From assembly GCA_050287965.1 (NCBI GenBank), contig JBNKCX010000039.1:1-14462 (forward strand): a DNA stretch of 14,462 nucleotides, written 5' to 3'. The translations under genes were made by a program, and so were the position numbers. Below the pieces are notes generated by a model. The model was not told the DNA's origin and made no database searches. It saw only the letters and a program-made list of their open reading frames with translations. Shown one piece after another: positions 1-6,134 of the stretch. How positions within the stretch are numbered: position 1 is the stretch's first letter; each line of letters starts with the position of its first letter. This DNA is from CBFDBF01 sp050287965. Lineage in GTDB: Bacteria; Pseudomonadota; Gammaproteobacteria; Chromatiales; Chromatiaceae.

Positions 1-10
1 TAACGATATA

Positions 11-60
11 GATCACAGGCAAAATTGGGAGCGAATGCGAGTAATTTTGTCCTGTGGATC
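11..60. repeat. Long bulged hairpin
   Basis: Positions 11-26 pair with 43-60 through 16 base pairs, with only two single-base bulges, around a 16-nt loop. Next to it, ATATAGATC (6-14) is complementary to GATCTATAT (77-85), a competing or alternative pairing. Strand and function are unknown. This could be a structured RNA, a terminator without a T tract, or a transposon-end palindrome. Confidence 0.5.
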
Positions 61-171
61 GGCTTGTTCGATGCGCGATCTATATTGATTCCATAATGGG
101 TTCGCAGTCCATGTTGCTGTATAAGTGCCATCATCGATCTCACATGCAGGAATATTTAGTGTTGCATCGCA

Positions 172-309
172 AAAGAAACGCACACGATAGGGAGGGATTC
201 TTTACCGTGAAACTTCGTGTTCATCCGGTCCAACTCGTTGGCCGCGTGAACTCGTCGGTTCACGGTAACATATTTGGTTATCACTCCCTGTCATCTTTTT
301 CGGTTCTTT
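172..309. repeat. Nested imperfect palindrome of about 138 bp
   Basis: Several complementary segments lie in nested order. The pairings are: 172-180 with 301-309 (8 of 9 pairs); 186-198 with 280-292 (11 standard pairs, one G-T, one mismatch); 202-211 with 259-268 (10 perfect pairs); 216-223 with 247-254 (7 of 8); and 226-234 with 237-244 around a very short loop. Nested order over this length is unlikely by chance and suggests a folded RNA or a site that works as folded single-stranded DNA. I do not recognise a known family. The ends do not carry the GTTRRRY/RYYYAAC boxes of integron attC sites. Confidence 0.5.
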
Positions 310-397
310 CGTTCTGTCTATTCGCCAATCTTCGTCAGAATTTTCCCGGCTCCGTATTCATTCCAAAAGTGCAAATGCTTTTAATGTTGTTCGTTTT

Positions 398-473
398 GCA
401 TCGAACAGTGGATTATGTTTCGCGCACAAATATTGAATTATGTTGCACGCACGAATATTGGAATATGTTGCAA
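398..473. repeat. Tandem repeat, about 25-bp unit, three copies
   Basis: Copies at 424-447 and 449-472 are 24 bp long, sit exactly 25 bp apart and differ at three positions. Both begin GCAC and share AATATTG and TATGTTGCA. A more degenerate copy precedes them at 398-423. Units of this size and phasing resemble iterons or repeated protein-binding sites. No replication or transposase gene is in the window to pair with them, so the role is unknown. Confidence 0.5.
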
Positions 474-577
474 CTAATCCACAGATGATAACTCGGATAC
501 CCCAAGGATAGTGTAGGAATATTCTCACAAATCCTGAAGACAGAAGCGGCCAGGGAATAGCTCAAACAACCCGTATC

Positions 578-597
578 ATTCTGAAAATGTTCAGAAT
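578..597. repeat. Perfect 8-bp hairpin, 4-nt loop
   Basis: ATTCTGAA (578-585) is an exact inverted repeat of TTCAGAAT (590-597) around the loop AATG. Neither side is followed by a T tract, so it does not look like a standard terminator. It could be an operator-like site or a minor element downstream of the gene ending at 719. Confidence 0.35.
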
Positions 598-718
598 ATC
601 GCGTATTGATCCGTCGGACTTGCCGAGGGAGTGCACAGGGCGAACCCGAATGCAGGAGCCGCACGCACGCATCACGTCCGCCACGCGGAAAGCGGGGTCC
701 TGACGGAAGGCAAAACGA

Positions 719-1702
719 TTACATCCCTTTAGCGAAGGCCTTCATTGCCCGTTCGTAGTGGTCCCGGCTGTAGCGAAAGAGGTTGATCTGAGCGATCTCG
801 GACTGATTCCGCGGATTGAGGGGTGCCTGAACATGGGTCACTTCGCCGCACCACCCCCATGCCTCGTAGGTCCCGGGCGCCATGCGCGGATCGGCGGCGA
901 CATACCCGGCAAGTCCCTTCTGAGCCACCAGGGACGACATCTTCGGGTCCAGACTCAGCTTCAGGTTCAATTGGTACATCCTGTGGACCTGATGGCCCAT
1001 GTAGGCGCAACGGGTTGTGTCCAATCTGGCCTTGTTGTTATCCAGCGGCGCCGCCTTAATATCCGCCGCGGAGAAACTCTTACCGGTTTTCACATCCGGC
1101 AGGAAGGCGAACTCCGAACGGACACTCCCGGTGATGAGTTCACGGACAGGTCCGTAGCTATCCGCCATCAGACGCAAGAACTCCTCCGGCGTGACACTCG
1201 GAGCCTCACCCGCCGCCGGCGCGACACCGAAAGGTCGTATTCCGCCGGAGAAGGCGCGCGAGGTCCGCAGGGCGTAGATCACAAGGTTATCCGGATCGTC
1301 CCAGCGCCCTTTGGTTTTTGGATACACGTAGAGGTTTACATAATAATCCGGAGTAACCGTCGGAACCGGGTTTTTCGGCCGCCTGGGTCCAGGGGTAATC
1401 GGCCGTTCCGGCATGGGGATCGGGGTCGCGACATATTCGAAGTACTGCTTCGAATCCATGAGCTGAACGACCTTCAGGGTAAGGGGTTGATTCGGCCGCC
1501 GGAACAGTCGGACTTCGCCCCCCTGGGGAACGACCACGGCACGCGCCTCGGAGATAGTCATGCCGAGCCGAATGCCCATGGCATCCATCTGGCGGTAAAG
1601 ATCGTCCGTGGGGTCGCCCCCATGAGCGGACGAGAGGCCGGACAGTAAAACTACGATTCCTAAAAGGCGGGATAAAAAACGGGCATTATTGTTCTTAACC
1701 AC
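719..1702 (-). CDS. Exported protein of unknown function, in the dsrS position
   Basis: The protein is about 327 residues and not recognised. The N-terminus has a short basic stretch (VKNNNARFLSR), then a hydrophobic core (LLGIVVLLSGLSSA) and AHGG, as expected for a Sec signal peptide with cleavage near residue 26, so the mature protein is probably periplasmic. A proline-rich linker follows around residues 95-115. Only two cysteines occur, both in the C-terminal half (DTTRCAY and WGWCGE), and they could form a disulfide. The start is uncertain: I prefer the GTG at 1702, because the GTG at 1714 directly abuts an AAAGGAG and leaves no spacing. It follows dsrR by 72 bp on the same strand. In A. 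vinosum dsrS follows dsrR, but to my knowledge DsrS is a soluble cytoplasmic protein, so I do not assign that name. Confidence 0.75.
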   Translation of the reverse strand: MVKNNNARFLSRLLGIVVLLSGLSSAHGGDPTDDLYRQMDAMGIRLGMTISEARAVVVPQGGEVRLFRRPNQPLTLKVVQLMDSKQYFEYVATPIPMPERPITPGPRRPKNPVPTVTPDYYVNLYVYPKTKGRWDDPDNLVIYALRTSRAFSGGIRPFGVAPAAGEAPSVTPEEFLRLMADSYGPVRELITGSVRSEFAFLPDVKTGKSFSAADIKAAPLDNNKARLDTTRCAYMGHQVHRMYQLNLKLSLDPKMSSLVAQKGLAGYVAADPRMAPGTYEAWGWCGEVTHVQAPLNPRNQSEIAQINLFRYSRDHYERAMKAFAKGM

Positions 1703-1774
1703 TGCTCCTTGCACTCCTTTGAAAGATCTCTCTCCGCGATCGAGATGACAATAGCCGAACGGACCCGATAGGCT

Positions 1775-2086
1775 CTATTCCTGCGGCGGCACGAAATGAT
1801 CGTCGTTAGGGTTGAGAAAGATGAAACGGAAATCCCCCGGCTCCATCTCCACGTAGTCCATCACAGTGTTTTTCAGCAGGATCTCATATTCCCGTGCCAG
1901 CACCACCTCCACGTCGCCGGCCTTGACATGAATATCCTCTTCATTGGCCTCATCGAAACCCATCAGGTATTCGATGGAACCGTCCTCCTTCCTGCGGGCA
2001 GCCAGCCGTAACGCCATCCCTTCGGCGCCACCTTCTCTCGCGGCGCGCTGAACCTGTTCCGCCGCAGCGTCGGTCAATTTAAACAT
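1775..2086 (-). CDS. dsrR: DsrR, A-type-scaffold-like protein lacking the Fe-S cysteines
   Basis: The 103-residue protein belongs to the HesB/IscA-like fold as seen in DsrR of sulfur oxidisers. It opens MFKLTDAAAEQV, has EGMALRLAAR and GFDEANEEDI in the middle, and ends in the typical YVEMEPGDFRFIFLNPND. True IscA proteins bind Fe-S clusters through three conserved cysteines. This protein has no cysteine at all, which is the known hallmark of DsrR. In A. vinosum DsrR is needed for normal sulfur oxidation and is reported to act on dsr gene expression after transcription rather than as a scaffold. The ATG at 2086 is preceded by GAGG at 5-nt spacing. A GTG two codons upstream (2092) is possible but leaves little room for a binding site. 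It lies 18 bp after dsrN and is probably cotranscribed with it. Confidence 0.92.
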   Translation of the reverse strand: MFKLTDAAAEQVQRAAREGGAEGMALRLAARRKEDGSIEYLMGFDEANEEDIHVKAGDVEVVLAREYEILLKNTVMDYVEMEPGDFRFIFLNPNDDHFVPPQE

Positions 2087-2104
2087 AGCCACCTCATCTC
2101 TCTA

Positions 2105-3481
2105 TTATCGGTTCGCGCACTTCCGCACATGGGCCAGGAAACGTCTTGTCCAGTTGTTGCCTCCTACCGCGCGCATATGGGTATAGTTGGCCAGCATATT
2201 CTTGTAGACGATACCGTCATACTTTCCGTCTATGCCGACGCCGCGCAGTACCTCATAGGCATAAGTGATGTTGCCGCTGAGGTTTTCAAGGGAAGAGTAG
2301 TGAAACTCATGGGCCGGGATATCCCCCCCGCTCTCCCCCGGCAGCAACCAGGGCCCGTCGCCGGTCTCGCGCAGGAGCACATAGCCCCTGCCCCGCGGCC
2401 GCTCGTGCATCACCGCATCCCCGGGAATGACCCCGACCATTTTACAGGTAATTCCCTTCCAGGTAATGGAGCGGGCAAGATACATGAGCCCGCCGCACTC
2501 CGCGTAGACCGGACCGCCGGCCTCGATGAAGCGCCGGATATCATCCCGCAACGAAACGTTGGCCTCCAGCGCCTGCATGGCAATCTCGGGAAAGCCGCCG
2601 CCGAGAAAGAGACCGTCCACTGCGGGCAACCGCTTGTCTTTCAGGCTATCGAACGGCACCAGTTCCGCCCCCTCCGCCTCCAGGGCCTGCAGGTCATCCG
2701 GGTAATAGAATCCGAAGGCCCGGTCCCTGGGATATCCGATGCGTACCACCGGGGTTGTATCCCGCTTCAACTCCGGAGTGGCAACCCGGGGTAACTTCGG
2801 CGCCCTGGCGGCGATCTGAATAATCCTCTCCAGATCCACCTGCTCGGCGACGGCGCGCCCGAGCCGCTCGATCTGATCGCGAGCCTCACCCGCCTCGTTA
2901 CTGGGGACAAGCCCCAGATGACGCTCCTCGATCACCAGCTCCCGGTCGTTGCGCACCGCACCCAGCACGGGAATATCGGTGTAGTGCTCCACCACCGCCC
3001 GCAGCTTTCCTTCGTGACGGTCCCCGGCGACCCGGTTCAGGATAACACCGGCGATCTCAATATCCTCGGCAAACGCCTGGTATCCCAGAAGCAGGGGCGC
3101 GATACCGCGGGTGATCCCCTGGGCATCGATCACCAGGATTACCGGCGCCCGCAACAGCCCGGCCAGGGCGGCATTACTGTTACTGCCGTCCAGCGCCACG
3201 CCGTCGTAGAGGCCCTTGTTGCCCTCGACGATGCCGATATCGGCTCCCTCCATATAACGGGCGAACATCTGCCGGATTTCCGCATGACCCATGGTATTGA
3301 AGTCGAGATTGATACAGGCACGGCCCGCCGCACTGGAGAGCCACAGGGGATCGATATAGTCAGGCCCTTTCTTGAAGGGCTGCACGGTCCTGCCCTGTTC
3401 CCGCAACGCCGCACAGAGACCGATGGAGACCGTAGTCTTACCGGAGGATTTATGAGCGGCGGAGAGATAGAAATAGGACAT
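2105..3481 (-). CDS. dsrN: DsrN, siroheme amidase (cobyrinic acid a,c-diamide synthase family)
   Basis: The 458-residue protein is a glutamine-dependent amidase related to CbiA/CobB. In the dsr context it converts siroheme to the siroheme amide carried by DsrAB, using ATP and glutamine in the cytoplasm. The N-terminal synthetase domain starts with a P-loop-like SAAHKSSGKTT (residues 7-17) and the family motif KKGPDYIDP (38-45). The C-terminal glutamine amidotransferase domain has LFLGGGFPE (291-299), the nucleophile Cys329 in YAECGGLMYL, and His residues in HEFHYSS (391-397) and YTHMRA (433-438) where the triad His is expected. The length is normal for the family. The start MSYFYLSAAHKSSGKTT fits the family, but no clear ribosome binding site precedes it, because a repeat element begins only about 11 bp upstream. 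An intrinsic terminator separates it from dsrP, so it probably has its own promoter or depends on readthrough. Confidence 0.93.
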   Translation of the reverse strand: MSYFYLSAAHKSSGKTTVSIGLCAALREQGRTVQPFKKGPDYIDPLWLSSAAGRACINLDFNTMGHAEIRQMFARYMEGADIGIVEGNKGLYDGVALDGSNSNAALAGLLRAPVILVIDAQGITRGIAPLLLGYQAFAEDIEIAGVILNRVAGDRHEGKLRAVVEHYTDIPVLGAVRNDRELVIEERHLGLVPSNEAGEARDQIERLGRAVAEQVDLERIIQIAARAPKLPRVATPELKRDTTPVVRIGYPRDRAFGFYYPDDLQALEAEGAELVPFDSLKDKRLPAVDGLFLGGGFPEIAMQALEANVSLRDDIRRFIEAGGPVYAECGGLMYLARSITWKGITCKMVGVIPGDAVMHERPRGRGYVLLRETGDGPWLLPGESGGDIPAHEFHYSSLENLSGNITYAYEVLRGVGIDGKYDGIVYKNMLANYTHMRAVGGNNWTRRFLAHVRKCANR

Positions 3482-3491
3482 TTAGTTCATT

Positions 3492-3639
3492 TTTACCACA
3501 GAGGACACAGAGAACACAGAGGGGGCACCTGCTTGACCCATTATCGATCACCTATACCTTTTGAAAAACCGGCAATGTGCTGACGTTTCCAGGCTCAAAC
3601 ATTTCAAATCTCCGTGACCTCTGTGTTCTCCGTGGTGAA
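3492..3639. repeat. 148-bp element with 30-bp inverted arms (CACAGAG family)
   Basis: The left arm (3492-3521) is built of repeated ACCACAGAGG, ACACAGAG and ACACAGAG blocks, about 8 bp each. The right arm (3610-3639) is its imperfect inverted repeat, matching at 24 of 30 positions. The interior, about 88 bp, has no open frame. Short inverted elements made of CACAGAG blocks recur between genes in many bacterial genomes. This one sits between the dsrP terminator and dsrN, with its edge about 11 bp from the dsrN start codon, so it replaces the usual leader of that gene. Confidence 0.7.
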
Positions 3640-3666
3640 TTTTCAGGATTAAGGCACTCCGTAACG

Positions 3667-3700
3667 AAAAAATCCACTGCCGGCGGAGCCGGCAGTGGAT
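3667..3700 (-). terminator. Rho-independent terminator of the dsrA-dsrP operon
   Basis: Positions 3672-3684 and 3688-3700 form a perfect 13-bp, GC-rich stem (ATCCACTGCCGGC and its complement) with a 3-nt loop. Read on the minus strand, the direction of dsr transcription, the stem runs directly into TTTTTTCG. On the plus strand no T tract follows, so it acts in one direction. It lies about 34 bp downstream of the dsrP stop, which makes dsrP the likely last gene of the main operon. Confidence 0.9.
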
Positions 3701-3733
3701 CTGTTCAGGAAAACCGCCGTGGTTTCGGCAGTC

Positions 3734-4930
3734 TTACGCCTCTTCCGGATCCTCCAGGCGTTCCGGCAGCAGCGGCAGCATACGGGAAGTTACCGCCATC
3801 ATGATCAGGGTGATCACTATCCCGCCCAGGCCCAGCAGGGTCTCCGCCAGGGTGGGGGAGTAGCTGTTGACCATGCCGTCGAAAAAGCCGCTCTCCACCA
3901 CTTCCTTACCGGGGAAGATGGTCATGGGATAGGCCTGGCCGCCGATGACGGTCACATAGACCTGACAGAGCCCGCCGATGATCACCAGCAGCGGTGCCGC
4001 GATGATGGCGAAGCGGGAACCGTTGAATGCCGGTGAATAGATCAGGAACAGCGGGATGATGCCGCCGATCAGTATCTGACCGATCCAGAACAGCTGGGTG
4101 TAGATGCCGCCGTTGAGCAGAATAAAGGCCTCCACCCCGTGGTGCTGGGTGACGTAGAGGTTGGCCAGGTGATAGATCACGGCGAAGTAGAGCACCGCAC
4201 CCACGAACACCCCCAACAACCGTTTCATCACCGTCAACAGGTTTTGACCGACACTCTTGCCGCTCCACCAGTAAACCGCCATCAGCACCAGGATAAAGCA
4301 GGCCAGGCCGTAGGCGAAGGAGTTGATGATGAACATCGGCGCCAGGATCGCCGCGTCGTAGGCCTCGCGCGCCACCAGGAAACCGAAGATGGAACCGGTA
4401 CCGGTGGTAAGGATAAGACGCCATATAAACGCGGTTACGCCAAGGGGTTTGTAGAAGCGGTTCGCCGTGCGATCCATCATGGACCAGAGATAAAAACCGA
4501 CGATCACGAAAAAGCCGGTATACAGGTAGATATTCCAGGCGAAGATCGACTTGAAGTTGTACTTGGTCATGGCCACGATCAGACGATCGGGACGGCCCAG
4601 GTCCAGCACCAGCACCGCCAATCCGCCGGCCAGCAGGGCGATCGCCAGCATGCCGGAGAAACGTCCCAGCGGCTTGTACATGGGCTTGCCGAAGACGGTA
4701 CCGATGGAGGCCACATTGAGCGCTCCGGAGGCGGCGACGATCAGGAAGATGGCAAACACATGGGGCATGCCCCATACGATCTGGTTGCTCATCCCGGTAA
4801 CCCAGTGACCGTGATGCTCCATAAAGAAGGCGGCGGCCAGGGCGACACAGGTGAGGATACCCAATAACACCAAAGTACCCCAGTAGCGGGGAGATTCCAG
4901 CGACAATTCGCGATAGCTTACTTTTTCCAT
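3734..4930 (-). CDS. dsrP: DsrP, integral membrane subunit of DsrMKJOP (NrfD/PsrC family)
   Basis: The 398-residue protein is highly hydrophobic, with roughly ten predicted membrane helices from about residue 17 to about residue 384. NrfD/PsrC-type subunits anchor a periplasmic Fe-S protein, here DsrO, and exchange electrons with the quinone pool. Recognisable stretches are the first-helix region ending in FFMEHHGHWVTGMSNQIVWG, then LDLGRPDRL (about 109-117), YNFKSIFAWNIYLYTGF, and the late PMTIFPGKEVVESGFFDG loop. The length matches DsrP of A. vinosum. The ATG at 4930 starts MEKVSYRELS and is preceded by GGGGAG at good spacing. It follows dsrO by 13 bp and is followed by a strong terminator. 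Confidence 0.95.
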   Translation of the reverse strand: MEKVSYRELSLESPRYWGTLVLLGILTCVALAAAFFMEHHGHWVTGMSNQIVWGMPHVFAIFLIVAASGALNVASIGTVFGKPMYKPLGRFSGMLAIALLAGGLAVLVLDLGRPDRLIVAMTKYNFKSIFAWNIYLYTGFFVIVGFYLWSMMDRTANRFYKPLGVTAFIWRLILTTGTGSIFGFLVAREAYDAAILAPMFIINSFAYGLACFILVLMAVYWWSGKSVGQNLLTVMKRLLGVFVGAVLYFAVIYHLANLYVTQHHGVEAFILLNGGIYTQLFWIGQILIGGIIPLFLIYSPAFNGSRFAIIAAPLLVIIGGLCQVYVTVIGGQAYPMTIFPGKEVVESGFFDGMVNSYSPTLAETLLGLGGIVITLIMMAVTSRMLPLLPERLEDPEEA

Positions 4931-4943
4931 CGACTGACTCCCC

Positions 4944-5720
4944 TTAGATATTGGTATACCGGACACCGGTATTCAGTTCCAGGTCGGCGCGGATCTGGCG
5001 GCTGCTTACCGCCTTGAGCCTGCGGGCGATCTCACTGTTGGGATCCTTCAGATCACCGAACAGGATGGCCCGATGCCCTTCCGCGGCGCAGGCCTCGGCA
5101 CAGGCGGTGTTGCCTTCCCCGGCATCGATCCGGTTGACGCACAGATTGCAGGCCTCGACACAACCCTTGCCGCGCGGGGCCTTAACCACCTGCTCTACGA
5201 TATCCTCATGGATGAAGGAGCGGGCCTTGTAAGGGCAGGCCATCATGCAGTAGCGGCAGCCGATGCAGATATGCCGGTCCACCATGACGATACCGTCCGC
5301 GCGCTTGAAAGAGGCGCCGGTAGGACAGACATCCACGCAGGGCGGATGTTCGCAGTGCTGACACATCATGGGCAGATTGGTCATGACGCCGGTCTGCTTG
5401 TCCTTCAGCACCACCTTGCGGATCCAGCGCGGCTTCTGCTGTGCCCACATTTCTTCGGACTGGCCTTCCGGCTTCTGCAGCAGATCTATGCCGTTCTCCT
5501 TGTCGCAGGCGGAGACGCAGGCGCTGCAGCCGTCGGCACAGCGGTTAGTGTCGATCAGCATACCCCAACGGTTCTCCGCCGAAGCGCCCTCTCCTTCCGC
5601 CCTGGCATTGGCCACGGTGAGAAACACACCTGGGGCCACTGCCGCGGCGGATGCAGCGAGCGCGGTCTTGCCGAGAAATTCACGGCGATTCATATCGGTC
5701 TGGTCTTTACGGTCGCTCAT
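4944..5720 (-). CDS. dsrO: DsrO, periplasmic ferredoxin-like subunit with Tat signal
   Basis: The 258-residue protein carries a twin-arginine signal (NRREFLGK, Arg12-Arg13) followed by an Ala-rich hydrophobic stretch and a probable cleavage site after AEANAR-like residues near 40, so it is folded with its clusters and exported to the periplasm. The mature part has the cysteine clusters of the DmsB/PsrB/NrfC type: C61-x3-C65-x2-C68-x3-C72, C120-x2-C123-x4-C128-x3-C132, C152-x2-C155-x2-C158-x3-C162, and C187, C191, C194, C207 and C211. This is enough for four [4Fe-4S] clusters. It is expected to pass electrons between DsrJ and DsrP. The start at 5720 has GGAGGAGA upstream, and only 2 bp separate it from the dsrJ stop, suggesting coupled translation. 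Confidence 0.95.
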   Translation of the reverse strand: MSDRKDQTDMNRREFLGKTALAASAAAVAPGVFLTVANARAEGEGASAENRWGMLIDTNRCADGCSACVSACDKENGIDLLQKPEGQSEEMWAQQKPRWIRKVVLKDKQTGVMTNLPMMCQHCEHPPCVDVCPTGASFKRADGIVMVDRHICIGCRYCMMACPYKARSFIHEDIVEQVVKAPRGKGCVEACNLCVNRIDAGEGNTACAEACAAEGHRAILFGDLKDPNSEIARRLKAVSSRQIRADLELNTGVRYTNI

Positions 5721-5722
5721 GA

Positions 5723-6103
5723 TCACTTCTCCTCCGGTACCTTGCGGTGACACTGGAAGCAGGTAATGTTGACCGCCGCGTAGCTGTGGCAGGAATCACA
5801 GAACTGCCCTTCCCCGTTGACCGGGATCGACCGACCCTGTTCATCGTGCGCCCCATGACAATTCACGCATTCCGCAATACTGTACTTGGTGTCCCGGGCG
5901 CCTTCCCGCACCACTTCGACACGCTCGTGCTTGAGGTACTCCATGTGGTTCCGCCGCATATCGTCGGTCGGGGCCACGCAAGCCTCCGTCTCAGCCGCCT
6001 TGGACCCCGGGGTAACCTCAGCCACGGTAGCCGCGGAGAGGGCCAGGGCGGCCGCGCTCAACAGCAACGCTGCAAATTGCTTGATTCCGATTGTTCTACG
6101 CAT
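5723..6103 (-). CDS. dsrJ: DsrJ, periplasmic triheme cytochrome c
   Basis: The 126-residue protein starts with a basic N-terminus and a hydrophobic stretch (AALLLSAAALALSAATVAEV), a signal peptide that may stay as a membrane anchor. Three CxxCH haem-binding motifs follow: CVNCH (79-83), CDSCH (102-106) and CFQCH (115-119). Cys42 in EACVAPTDDMRRNHM is the conserved cysteine that in A. vinosum DsrJ takes part in the unusual His/Cys ligation of one haem. DsrJ is the periplasmic electron carrier of DsrMKJOP. The ATG at 6103 has AGGAG upstream at about 10 nt. Its upstream neighbour here is dsrK at only 31 bp, whereas A. vinosum has dsrL in between. Confidence 0.95.
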   Translation of the reverse strand: MRRTIGIKQFAALLLSAAALALSAATVAEVTPGSKAAETEACVAPTDDMRRNHMEYLKHERVEVVREGARDTKYSIAECVNCHGAHDEQGRSIPVNGEGQFCDSCHSYAAVNITCFQCHRKVPEEK

Positions 6104-6134
6104 TACGTCTCTGCTCCTGATTGAATGGAGAGAT

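Larger units (their letters stand above)
1..718. other. Non-coding stretch with large inverted repeats
   Basis: No convincing gene is visible in this 718-bp stretch, which looks richer in A and T than the dsr genes. Two open frames exist (54-488 plus, 413-664 minus), but their translations are rich in Cys, His and Ser, show no domain pattern, and have no ribosome binding site that I can see. What the stretch does hold is structure: a 16-bp bulged hairpin at 11-60, a nested imperfect palindrome at about 172-309, a roughly 25-bp tandem repeat at 398-473, and a perfect 8-bp hairpin at 578-597. These are listed separately. It may be the remains of a mobile element, a structured RNA, or the far side of another locus. 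Confidence 0.5.

Noticed and set aside
172..309. Integron attC site
   Set aside because: Size and imperfect symmetry would fit, but the required terminal GTTRRRY and RYYYAAC boxes are not at the ends, and no integrase or cassette structure is seen.
398..473. CRISPR array
   Set aside because: The units are contiguous 25-bp tandem copies without spacers and diverge from each other, so they are not a repeat-spacer array despite the Cas6-like gene at the other end of the window.
54..664. Two open frames (54-488 plus and 413-664 minus) in the left gene-free stretch
   Set aside because: The compositions are atypical, no ribosome binding site is seen, no family resemblance is found, and the frames run across palindromes and repeats.
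1775..2086. IscA-type Fe-S scaffold assignment
   Set aside because: The fold is A-type, but all cluster-binding cysteines are missing and the context is dsr, so DsrR is the better call.
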